In this document: in pieces, positions 45,221 through 53,622 of the stretch | How the letters are laid out: each line of letters begins with the position of its first letter | How positions within the stretch are numbered: position 1 is the stretch's first letter | Assembly (NCBI RefSeq): GCF_016482785.1 | Contig: NZ_JAEMXM010000001.1 | Span: 434,001-498,000, forward strand | DNA length: 64,000 nt | Direction: 5' to 3' | DNA from: Paenibacillus alkalitolerans | GTDB taxonomy: Bacteria > Bacillota > Bacilli > Paenibacillales > YIM-B00363 | Notes under the pieces: generated by a model | The model's database searches: none | The model's input: the letters and a program-made list of their open reading frames with translations, nothing else | Told to the model about the DNA's origin: nothing | Program-made: the position numbers and the translations under genes

Positions 45221-45607
45221 TCATACCGCTGAGGGAGCTCGTCCAAAACCCTTTTTACTATATACTGTATCCGGAAAATCACCCTCATCTACACGATCGT
45301 TTTCCATATTGTGTCTCACACTAATCGTCCGGTTTCCTTCCTTGTACGATGCTACTTCCCAGGATTCCCCCACTTCCGTTCCCCCTTTAACGCCATTTTC
45401 CAAATCGTCGCGATGCACGATGGAAACATGACTATGAATGTAACGGACAGGAACACCAATGACCATGGTTGGTATTCCACGAAAGGATGTATGGAAGGCT
45501 CCGCCATCGGTGCCGCCCCCAGGCATGATTTCGATTAGATACGGGCCTTCCCCTAGACGATTGTCACCGTCTGTAGTTCGTTGAAATCGTTTCAGCCGGG
45601 GCTTCAT
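45221..45607 (-). pseudogene. M42-family aminopeptidase fragment
   Basis: Residues 18-75 match the C-terminal part of M42 glutamyl aminopeptidases (GGGTDGGAFHTSFRGIPTMV, then IGVPVRYIHSHVSIVHRDDLEN, with the metal-ligand His in YIHSHVS). The N-terminal two thirds are missing, the short lead-in LGEGPYLIE appears joined across a deletion, and the last ~50 residues do not fit the family. No plausible start signal was found. A decayed gene. Confidence 0.7.
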
Positions 45608-45671
45608 TCAGCGGAGTATAACGAGCAAAAAATTAATTCATTGATATCAATGGTACGCGTACAATCCCATA

Positions 45672-46484
45672 CTATACCCCTTGAAGTTCCTCACAGTTGG
45701 TCCGAACGGAAAATCTGTTCATAAAGCCGCGTGTATCATATATGAAGTTTGCCGCCGTGCAAGCGACAAAGTGCCGGCTCGTCCGCAAAGGATGAATGAA
45801 TTTCGAACGGCTTTTTAATTTCTGAAGATGCTTAGCCGTAATCCCCTTCTTCATCAAAGCTTCTTCGAACTCTTTCTGGGCGGTCTGCTTTGCTTTGAAC
45901 AACATCATTTGCACCCTGCTGTATACATTGATCGCTCCGTCTCCCGTTGTTTCGATGGGGAGGAAAATCGCATCCGGATATTTTTCGGTGATCAATGATT
46001 GTACTCCGTCCGACACGCCGGAAGACGGCATGCATCCGAACGGCTTGACGGAGATGGTCATATTAACTTTCCGTTTTTTCACGTTCAGGATCAGCTTCCC
46101 TACTTCCATATGACCCTCTCCGCCGCGAAGCTGGTTGTTATAATGATCGTGGGCTATCTTCGCGATTTCCTCCATGTCGGGCAGGTGGTATTGGTGCATG
46201 CCGATTACTCTCGCGTATGTTTGGAACATGACCCGAAGAATACGGTCGGCCAAGCACAGCATACGCAGGAGCATATGCGGATTTTTCCCCTGTAAGCCGT
46301 GTTTGCCGGAATCGGCTCGACGAAGGCTCATTCGTTTCAATGTATCGTACCGCCCCGCCCAAAGGAGGTAAAGTATCCAAGCCGTAACAGACTGTACTTC
46401 CACTTCCGCCCCTTCATTTTCCAAAAACCGCTGCAGCTCGTAGTTGCCGTCCCCTTCGGTAGTCATCGCCCAAATAAAATACAT
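45672..46484 (-). pseudogene. 2-hydroxyacyl-CoA dehydratase activator-related protein, C-terminal fragment
   Basis: A 270-codon frame matching the C-terminal part of large BadF/HgdC-related proteins (DUF2229 region): WAMTTEGDGNYELQRFLE at its very start, then KPFGCMPSSGVSDGVQSL and FLPIETTGDGAINVYSRVQM. The parent proteins are over 1000 residues; the ATPase and most dehydratase-like domains are absent, and the frame opens abruptly inside a conserved strand. There is no clear ribosome binding site. It is the largest of the three remnants between fur and the HpaB operon. Confidence 0.7.
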
Positions 46485-46621
46485 AAGAAATTTCGAAAAT
46501 GTTATTTATATAATGAGCTGTTTTTCTCTGCAAATTTTCAAAACCCTTTTCTCAACTGAAACTATCCCTTAAACAAACGTTTTTTGAATTGTCAAAAAGG
46601 AGGTTTGGCACTGCCAAGCGT

Positions 46622-46655
46622 AAAAGAGAGCATCGATTTCTCGATACTCTCTTTT
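46622..46655 (-). terminator. Terminator of the HpaB/Ebo-like operon
   Basis: A 15-bp stem with one mismatch (AAAAGAGAGCATCGA, 46622-46636, with TCGATACTCTCTTTT, 46641-46655) carries A and T tracts on both sides, so it can work in both directions. It lies 124 nt past the HpaB stop. Apart from it I see nothing in 46485-46778. Confidence 0.8.
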
Positions 46656-46778
46656 TCAAAGAGGTTGTACCTTTCACAGGTTTTTACAACCAGGAAACCC
46701 GCTGCTCCGTTGTTGCACCGACTTCTAACACAACCTTGATGGGGCTATCTGTTCATTGCCAGTCGGTTTAGTGTATCC

Positions 46779-48308
46779 TTACCTTATCACGAAACTGACA
46801 TCATATGGATTAATCCAAGTTGAATCCGTCCAACCATCGAGGTCATAATCACTCATGCACTGCTCCACCATACCTTTAAAGGCATCGGCAGAACCATTAT
46901 TCATTGCTTCCATCAAGGCATGGATGCGAATATCTTCGTAATTACCGGTATAGTTTCTTTCGTACAATCGATGACGACCGCCAAATTCGCTGCCTACGGC
47001 ATCCCAAAGTAATTTATTCAACTTGACCTTCTCAAGGCTGTTTACCCCGTTGGAACCACGGTAAAATCTCTCCAAGTATGGGCGAAGATCCGGATTTTTA
47101 AAATCCTCCGAGCTGGAAGGTTGTACGATTAGCCCGCCGCCTGTCACATTTTCAATAATTTCATGAATACGTGTCCAGGCAATAGTAGAGAAAACTCTGT
47201 AAGCAGTTCCATGTTCGACGTTTGGAAGAACAGTCCCGTTAGGCCCAGGGGCAGGATCCTTTGCCATTGCCGTACTAATCGCCCAAAACAAATTTCGCCA
47301 TGCAATCATTTCTCCGACATTTGCTTTGACACCGCGATATTCGTTCGTTCCGGTAGATTCAATAACTTTCAGAAGCAACCCGGCAATAAAGTCAAGCTTT
47401 ACTGCCAAACGAGTACAGCCATGAAAGAGAAACAAATTAACGAATCCGGAACGCGGGAAGAAGTCATTTGCTTTTTCAATGTCCCTATAAACCAATACAT
47501 TCTCCCACGGAATCAAAGCTTTATCAAAAATAAGAACAGCATCGTTTTCATCGAGACGGCTTGAAAGCGGGTTGTCGAATGGACTTCCTGTCACGGCTGC
47601 ATTCAGTTCATAAGATGACCGGCAGATCATTTTTACCCCTGGCGTATCGTGGGCCGCAAAGAAAGCAAGGGCAAACTCTTCTTTTTGAATAGGTAATGTA
47701 CCGTTGTGAGCGACAAAATTACAATTTGTTATGGCAGTCCCTGTTGCAACCATTTTCGCGCCGCTAACTATAATCCCGGCATCCGTTTCCTTCTCCACAT
47801 TGATAAACACATCGGAAACATCATGCACCGGTTTGTGTCTGTCGACAGGAGGATTGATGAGGGCGTGATTGATAAATAAGACCCTTTCCTGTGCCTCTTG
47901 ATACCAACGGAGTGCATTATTCTCATATGGTGTATAAAAACCTGGATTACCGCCAAGAGTTCCCAGAAAAGATCCCTTGTAATCCGGGGTGCGCCCCATC
48001 CAACCATAGGTAAGGCGGGCCCAACTTGCGATCGCTTCCCGGGAGGCCAACAGTTCTTCCGCGGTGTTGCTCACTTTAAAAAACCGATGAGTATAGCTGC
48101 CTCCACCTGTATCCGTTGCTGTTGTTAACACATCATGGTATTTAGGGTCGTGCAGCGCATCGTAAAGTCTTGCAATGGAACGTGCCGAATTACGGAAGGC
48201 CGGGTGGTTCGCAATATCCTTTACACGCTGGCCATTTAGCCAAATTTCCCGGTCATCCTGAAGACTATTTAAATACTCCTTTCCTGTCATCGGCTTACGA
48301 ACGTTCAT
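46779..48308 (-). CDS. HpaB-family flavin-dependent aromatic monooxygenase
   Basis: A 509-residue protein of the HpaB (4-hydroxyphenylacetate 3-monooxygenase) family, which hydroxylates phenols with reduced FAD from a separate reductase. The N-terminus MTGKEYLNSLQDDREIWLNG and the segments DVFINVEKETDAGIIVSGAK, AHNGTLPIQKEEFALAF and ENVTGGGLIVQPSSSED fit the family along its full length. No HpaC-type reductase is next to it. The ATG at 48308 overlaps the TatD-like stop (TGATG), with GGGGGG six bases upstream; a GTG one codon earlier is an alternative. Last gene of the five-gene operon. The substrate is probably not 4-hydroxyphenylacetate, since no other hpa gene is near. Confidence 0.87.
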   Translation of the reverse strand: MNVRKPMTGKEYLNSLQDDREIWLNGQRVKDIANHPAFRNSARSIARLYDALHDPKYHDVLTTATDTGGGSYTHRFFKVSNTAEELLASREAIASWARLTYGWMGRTPDYKGSFLGTLGGNPGFYTPYENNALRWYQEAQERVLFINHALINPPVDRHKPVHDVSDVFINVEKETDAGIIVSGAKMVATGTAITNCNFVAHNGTLPIQKEEFALAFFAAHDTPGVKMICRSSYELNAAVTGSPFDNPLSSRLDENDAVLIFDKALIPWENVLVYRDIEKANDFFPRSGFVNLFLFHGCTRLAVKLDFIAGLLLKVIESTGTNEYRGVKANVGEMIAWRNLFWAISTAMAKDPAPGPNGTVLPNVEHGTAYRVFSTIAWTRIHEIIENVTGGGLIVQPSSSEDFKNPDLRPYLERFYRGSNGVNSLEKVKLNKLLWDAVGSEFGGRHRLYERNYTGNYEDIRIHALMEAMNNGSADAFKGMVEQCMSDYDLDGWTDSTWINPYDVSFVIR

Positions 48309-49123
48309 CACCGCCCCCCCTTCTCGATCGTTTGCAATCTCAACTTGCCTGACTGACTATAAAATCGTACCGGATTATCCCAAACCAATTGCTGAATTAC
48401 TGTTTCACCGTACTCTTTCTTTTTCATTTCCAGAGCCGTTATCACCACATTCAACGGGTTGGAAGGCCCCCAATCGGCCGCAGTATTAATTAGCATTCGT
48501 TCCATTCCGTACCGATCCAATATTTCAATTGCCAACTCGGGGGAAACCTTCGTCGGATAAATGGTCATTCCGCTCCATCCCCCATAGGCTGCAGAAAGAT
48601 CAATGGTGTCTAGATTATTGTGGTCGATCAAAACTTGATCGGGATCCAGCCCTACTTCTTTTAGCACCTTAATTGTACGCTCGGTGCCTGCCCTTTTATT
48701 TTGATGGGGAGTATGCACCATCACCAACATGTTCAATTCTTTCGCTAAATGAAGCTGACGTCGCATAATCTCTTCTTCCGCATCCGTGATGAGATCAAAC
48801 CCGACTTCGCCGATAGCCAAACACCGCTCATGCCGCAAATAGTCTTGGAAGCCGTCAACCACCTGGTGCGCAATTTTCAGGTTGTTGGCTTCCTTCGGAT
48901 TCATCGCCACACAGCTATAATGCTCGATCCCGTATTGTTTCGCTCTTTTCGGTTCAAAACTCAGGATATGCTGGAAATAATCAAAATACGTTTCTGGGTA
49001 ACGGCGCTCGCTTCCGAGCCAGAAGGAGGGTTCGACTACAGCCTGCACTCCGGATAAACTCATTCGTTCGTAATCATCAGTCGTACGGGAATAACAATGA
49101 ATATGAGGGTCAAAAAACTTCAT
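48308..49123 (-). CDS. TatD-like metal-dependent hydrolase, EboB type
   Basis: A 271-residue TIM-barrel hydrolase of the TatD/amidohydrolase group. Metal ligands expected for the fold are visible: DPHIHCY at the N-terminus, the glutamate in IGEVGFDLIT, and histidines in MLVMVHTPH and LIDHNNLDT. It resembles EboB of the Ebo cluster more than the DNase TatD (inference from its UbiA and phosphodiesterase-like neighbours). I chose the ATG at 49123 with GGGGTG six bases upstream. The stop overlaps the HpaB start. Reaction unknown. Confidence 0.75.
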   Translation of the reverse strand: MKFFDPHIHCYSRTTDDYERMSLSGVQAVVEPSFWLGSERRYPETYFDYFQHILSFEPKRAKQYGIEHYSCVAMNPKEANNLKIAHQVVDGFQDYLRHERCLAIGEVGFDLITDAEEEIMRRQLHLAKELNMLVMVHTPHQNKRAGTERTIKVLKEVGLDPDQVLIDHNNLDTIDLSAAYGGWSGMTIYPTKVSPELAIEILDRYGMERMLINTAADWGPSNPLNVVITALEMKKKEYGETVIQQLVWDNPVRFYSQSGKLRLQTIEKGGR

Positions 49124-49215
49124 TGAGTTCACCCCGATCGCATTTTTTAAAATTTTTCAGTCCCTACAAAATATACGGTCTCGTTTTTTTATTTAGAACG
49201 AACCGTTTCTTCGTG

Positions 49216-50553
49216 CTATTTATCTCCATGTAAACAAAACTGCAGTAACAGGTCATGAATTTCGATGGCCTCTACCTCATTCGGCAACATGATATCTCTG
49301 CCGCAAACAATCATGGAAACGTTATCGCTTTCCTTTTTGCTCGGTAATCCATGCGAGCCGAGAATTAACTCCGGCTGTAGAGGAATGCGGCGAGTTTTCG
49401 GATCGAAGAACAGTTCAACCGGATCATAGCCGGGCTTGCGATGAATATCGACGGTGTAAGCAAATTCCGGCGCCCGCTCATCCTCTAGCCACCAATAATA
49501 AACAAACCAGCTATCCGGTTCCGCGATGGCGATCAATTCGCCGGACCGTGCATGATTTATGAGGTGCTCCTTCTTCTCCGATTCTCCCCAAACCTCCGCA
49601 ATGCCGGGCAATTGTTCTAAAGATCTCTTAACTTCAGGAATATCATCGGAATTTGGAATGTAGATATGAGCCAACTGGTGATCCGTTAGAGCGAAAGCTC
49701 TAGAATACTCCATATTAATAAAATCCATATCATCTACGCGGTCAATGATCTGGTATCCCCTGCTGTGCAGAAACCGGTTGATAAAAATCGGGCGTTGAAC
49801 GGATTTAAAGGCATATTCCGACAGTAAAACGATACGCGTATTCTCATAAAGCTGCCGGCGGTTTAACTCCTCCATCAGATTGCCGATAAGCCCGTCGATC
49901 TCAATTATAGATTGCTTCGCTTGTGTACTGTCCGGTCCGTATTTTTGCGCGTTATAGTCCAGATTGGGCAAGTAAACGAGAGACAACCGGGGTCGATACT
50001 CATCTAACACATCAATAGCAGCCTTAAGAATCCACTCGCTCGATTTCAGCGACGCTAAAGGTCCCCAAAACGTCCGTAAATCGAAATCCCCATGTTGTTC
50101 CCGGAGTTTCGAATATAATCCGTGGGGCTTGGACGTGCACCACTGAATCATGCGGTTTTCCAAATGAATAGGAGAAGGAGTCACCACATAATCCGCCGTA
50201 CTAAGTTTGCTGAATTGCCAAAACAATACAGCTGTTTTGGCTTCCGGGTCCGACTTCTTCAATGTATCCCACAACTTTTCACCCTGAATGGGAACCATAT
50301 ACTGATTCCACATTGTAATCTCTTTATATTGCCGGTCCGGGAGTCCATTACAAATAATTCCATGTTCGGAAGGGTATTTGCCCGTTATGTACGTGGCTTG
50401 CACCGTTCCGGTTACTGCAGGAAAAACAGGCCTCACTTTGATATGCTGACCACCGCTCGCAATTTTTTGGATATTGGGGGTTAAATCCGGATCAAGCAGA
50501 TGTTTCGGCTGCAGGCTGACAATATCGAGTACAAGTACATGTTGTTTATTCAT
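49216..50553 (-). CDS. Alkaline-phosphatase-superfamily phosphodiesterase/pyrophosphatase-like, EboF type
   Basis: A 445-residue protein of the nucleotide pyrophosphatase/phosphodiesterase branch. The first metal Asp is in VLVLDIVSL, and the likely nucleophile Thr in FPAVTGTVQATYITGKYPSEHG. Later motifs are altered: LDYNAQKYGPDS stands where D-x-x-G-H is expected, and SEYAF replaces SDHG. The late His in LILGSHG is kept. These changes suggest a divergent metal site. GGAGGAGGG precedes the ATG, 15 nt after the UbiA-like gene. Together with EboB- and EboC-like neighbours it looks like EboF. No signal peptide, so cytoplasmic. Confidence 0.75.
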   Translation of the reverse strand: MNKQHVLVLDIVSLQPKHLLDPDLTPNIQKIASGGQHIKVRPVFPAVTGTVQATYITGKYPSEHGIICNGLPDRQYKEITMWNQYMVPIQGEKLWDTLKKSDPEAKTAVLFWQFSKLSTADYVVTPSPIHLENRMIQWCTSKPHGLYSKLREQHGDFDLRTFWGPLASLKSSEWILKAAIDVLDEYRPRLSLVYLPNLDYNAQKYGPDSTQAKQSIIEIDGLIGNLMEELNRRQLYENTRIVLLSEYAFKSVQRPIFINRFLHSRGYQIIDRVDDMDFINMEYSRAFALTDHQLAHIYIPNSDDIPEVKRSLEQLPGIAEVWGESEKKEHLINHARSGELIAIAEPDSWFVYYWWLEDERAPEFAYTVDIHRKPGYDPVELFFDPKTRRIPLQPELILGSHGLPSKKESDNVSMIVCGRDIMLPNEVEAIEIHDLLLQFCLHGDK

Positions 50554-50568
50554 TTCCTTCCCTCCTCC

Positions 50569-51447
50569 TCATGTAACGGAAAATACGTGCGACCACGCAT
50601 AACTAATAAGCATAAAAGCGAACACGGTTAACCAAGCTGTCATTCCGCCGAAAGTTGTGGCAATCGCTGCATCCAGAAGAGGTAAACCGATAATGCACGT
50701 TCCAACCGCTTTGCGAATATGGACGGCGTCCGGTTTTTTTAGAGAAGGATATATCCCTCTGAACGTCCATAGGAAAAAAACGGATACGGTAATGAAAGTC
50801 GCCAACAGTGTATCCCCTCTGCCTAAGCACATGACAGCAACCGAGCAAACAAGAATCGCAAAGCTCATCATCCAAACACGCTTCGGATATAAAGCATCCC
50901 CTACTTCTCCTCTTGCCAAAGCAGTAACGACGGAAATATAGACGAGACCGATAAAGGAGATCCACCAAAACTTTGGCAGTTGCGAGGGAAGCAAGCTGAT
51001 CCCGAGCAAGAGATTCAATCCACGGCATGATCCCATACAAATCGGTCCGAAAAGATAGTGTTTTTTTAAAAAAGTGTCATATAGACAAATTAACGCTACC
51101 AGCGTACATGCGATGAAAAAACTAACCCAGTGGACGAAAAAAGTTATAACGAGCCCGCTCATTCCCAGTATGCAGATTAACGTCAGCGCATTAGAGCGGG
51201 CAATACGTCCGGAGGGCAGCGGTCGTTCAGGCCGTTCTAATTTATCGAGCGGGTAGTCCATGTAATCGTTTAGCGCTATTCCCATGGCATAAAAGCAGGC
51301 GCTTGCAATCAGCAAAGAAAATAGGGGAATGAAGTGAAAATGACTCCAAATACCGTAAGCGATCCACCCGCCTGCCATTATATCGGCCATTGCTGTAAAC
51401 AGATTGGGGAAACGAATGAGTTCAAGATAAGCTTTCAACTTGGTCAT
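50569..51447 (-). CDS. UbiA-family prenyltransferase-like membrane protein, EboC type
   Basis: A 292-residue polytopic protein with about eight membrane segments. The first Asp-rich motif of UbiA enzymes, NDYMDYPLDKLERPERPLPSGRI in two parts, is intact (residues ~61-83). The second motif region reads YDTFLKKHYLFGPICMGSCRGLNLLLG, where the usual DxxxD is reduced to one Asp, as I recall for EboC. It would attach or move a prenyl or other lipid tail. AGGAGG lies 15 nt before the ATG, a long spacing. It follows the fusion dehydrogenase gene by 85 nt. Confidence 0.78.
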   Translation of the reverse strand: MTKLKAYLELIRFPNLFTAMADIMAGGWIAYGIWSHFHFIPLFSLLIASACFYAMGIALNDYMDYPLDKLERPERPLPSGRIARSNALTLICILGMSGLVITFFVHWVSFFIACTLVALICLYDTFLKKHYLFGPICMGSCRGLNLLLGISLLPSQLPKFWWISFIGLVYISVVTALARGEVGDALYPKRVWMMSFAILVCSVAVMCLGRGDTLLATFITVSVFFLWTFRGIYPSLKKPDAVHIRKAVGTCIIGLPLLDAAIATTFGGMTAWLTVFAFMLISYAWSHVFSVT

Positions 51448-51532
51448 AAAAGGTCACGCTAACCTCCTCATCCGTGCGGAAACCTCCAGCCCTATCCCGC
51501 GGCTCTTCGTTATGATGCATCTGTATGTCATC

Positions 51533-53257
51533 TTATTTTTTACTAATTCGCCATACTGCACCTGTTTCCGCATATGGAATGGCCGTAGCCACATCAGCCC
51601 CGAGCATACCAAAATCAACCACATAAAGACTTTGTCCGTCAGGCGAGAAACGTACTGCCACAGGACGTTCCGGACCAGAGCCGCCTTTACCGGGCTTAAG
51701 ATTAATCAAGAAGTCATGTACTTGTCCGGTGATGGGATTGGCACGAACTACCCGGTAGCCGACGGGTTGCATTTCTGCGGTGGTCACTGGAGGAGCACTG
51801 CCTAATTGAGCGAAAAATATTTCACCTATCGGAGCGAAAGATTCGTTGATACTAAAGTCAAACTTTTGTGTGGCGGAATGCGGCTTAAATCGAATGAGCG
51901 GTTGTTCCGCTAATCTTGGGTGCTCCAATAATAAGAATTCGGGTTGTGGGTGTCCAGGCGGTTTGAAATAGGGTAAGGTTACCGGCAGTCCGCTCGCATA
52001 GTCCGGCCATCCGTACCAACCGGGATTTATTTCGTAAAAAGTATCCCAGTCTCCCTCGATCGGTCGGCTTCCGCGAAAGTCAAATCCGTTATTGGTAGCA
52101 TATAATCGACCATCAGGAGCGAAGCCTAATCCAAATATATTCCTAAAGCCATCCGCTATAATCTCTAACCCGCTCCCATCTGGATTCGCTCGATAAATTA
52201 CTCCGTTGGCTAACGTTTGTCCCCGAATTGTCTCCCCAGGAAAGCCTGGAGTCCCGAAGGGATGAAATGCGCCGGTTGTTGCCTTATCATTGGGATTTAA
52301 TTTTGTTAAAGGATTATCCGTTGTAAAATTTTGTCCCTTCAGTCTAAGATCTCGTGCGGGAATATCGTGATAATTCGGTCTGTGACCAAGCCATCCGTAA
52401 TATGCGTTATCTACTCCCACGACACCTGAGTTAGTGACTGTTCCAACAGAAAAATACATTTTATTATCCGGACCAAATACCAACTCCGAAGTAAAGTGGT
52501 CGCTTCCGCCGCGCAGCCCGCGAATTATTACTTCTCTGTGACCGTTTCGATCGATTTTATATATTTTACCGTCGTGACTTCCCTCAATTAAATACAAATG
52601 GTTTCTGTACCAAGACATGCCGGTTAGCGGCCCTTCGAAGTCCGAAGCAAATACATGAGTTGTTCCGTGTTTATCGATACGCAGAACCCTTCCTTTGGCA
52701 TACGCCGGACCATATGCGTAACCCGATTCGGCAACATACAGTTCGCGGTTTTCATCAAAAACCAAACTTGTCGGAAAGGTTAGTCCTGATATAACCGGCT
52801 CCAATTCGAATCCTTGCTGCAGCCAGTAATCTGAAGAGCTTATTCGGGCTTCTTTACCATATGTAAAAAGGTTCCTTAATCCCATTAATAAATTAACTTG
52901 ATTGGTTTGTAAATGTATGAGTTGTTGAAGCGTGGAAAGTAACTGCGGATATTGTGAGAAAAAATAAGTATAGGATTGATAAACTTGTAAAAGCTCATTT
53001 TCCCTTTCTGTCAATTCTTTTAAGAGTGAGTACGGATCATCATGATTCATTATTGAACTGAACGGGGTTGCAGGTCTACGAAATTGAAATGAATGTAGTA
53101 TCATTTCAAGGATTTGGCTTTTTTGTTGTTGGATATGCAGCAGAGGTGGAACATGTGGGCTGTTTCCAACGAGTTTATAAAATCGTTGATATAACTGTCC
53201 GTTTACTTCTTCCCAAACTGCTTCTCTAACGATGAGTTTATTCGGGAAATTAAACAA
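51533..53257 (-). CDS. Ferritin-like/PQQ-type sugar dehydrogenase fusion
   Basis: A 574-residue protein with two parts. Residues 1-150 are helical and ferritin-like (IVREAVWEEVNGQLYQRFYK, several spaced Glu/His/Tyr). Residues ~165-574 form a six-bladed propeller of the glucose/sorbosone dehydrogenase (GSDH) type: FPTSLVFDENRELYVAES, TSELVFGPDNKMYFSVGTVT, GFRNIFGLGFAPDGRLYATNN and EINPGWYGWPDYASG. No signal peptide is visible, although GSDH proteins usually act outside the cytoplasm. I chose the TTG at 53257, eight bases after AAAGGAGG, over an ATG 12 codons earlier. First gene of the operon that ends with HpaB. Confidence 0.8.
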   Translation of the reverse strand: MFNFPNKLIVREAVWEEVNGQLYQRFYKLVGNSPHVPPLLHIQQQKSQILEMILHSFQFRRPATPFSSIMNHDDPYSLLKELTERENELLQVYQSYTYFFSQYPQLLSTLQQLIHLQTNQVNLLMGLRNLFTYGKEARISSSDYWLQQGFELEPVISGLTFPTSLVFDENRELYVAESGYAYGPAYAKGRVLRIDKHGTTHVFASDFEGPLTGMSWYRNHLYLIEGSHDGKIYKIDRNGHREVIIRGLRGGSDHFTSELVFGPDNKMYFSVGTVTNSGVVGVDNAYYGWLGHRPNYHDIPARDLRLKGQNFTTDNPLTKLNPNDKATTGAFHPFGTPGFPGETIRGQTLANGVIYRANPDGSGLEIIADGFRNIFGLGFAPDGRLYATNNGFDFRGSRPIEGDWDTFYEINPGWYGWPDYASGLPVTLPYFKPPGHPQPEFLLLEHPRLAEQPLIRFKPHSATQKFDFSINESFAPIGEIFFAQLGSAPPVTTAEMQPVGYRVVRANPITGQVHDFLINLKPGKGGSGPERPVAVRFSPDGQSLYVVDFGMLGADVATAIPYAETGAVWRISKK

Positions 53258-53293
53258 GTAGTTAACCTCCTTTGATCTGAGTTGTTTCAACAT

Positions 53294-53622
53294 CCATAAA
53301 CTATATGATCAAAGGGTTATCCCTTATGTTTGCATCTACCTGCAAAAAAACTCCGGGAGGAGATTCAACTTTTCGAATACTTTGCCGGACGTTTCCTCCC
53401 CGGGAAAATACACATCACTAGCAAGTGGAGTACAAATTATCGTTCATCTTTGCCTACAAAGTGACATATGTCGTGATTAACTTGTTGACTTTAGTTAAGT
53501 TCTTGAAGCAGGCTCTTTTAATTCGGTTGCAGCGCTAATAATTGATCAAACTCTGTTGTCCGCAATTAATCGACAGCCTCTTGGTCGTCGCAAAAAGAAG
53601 TGTTTTTGCTTATTGTTTGAGT
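53294..53622 (-). other. Intergenic region before the Ebo-like operon
   Basis: This 329-base gap contains the sodF terminator (53344-53405) and should contain the promoter of the five-gene operon. I found no open frame of coding character, no clear -35/-10 pair and no known riboswitch pattern. Confidence 0.5.
53344..53405 (-). terminator. Terminator of the SodF-type gene
   Basis: An imperfect long hairpin pairs TCCGGGAGGA (53352-53361) with the TTCCTCCCCGGGA segment ending at 53405; one bulge. On the minus strand seven T residues follow. It is about 220 nt past the stop at 53623. Confidence 0.6.
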
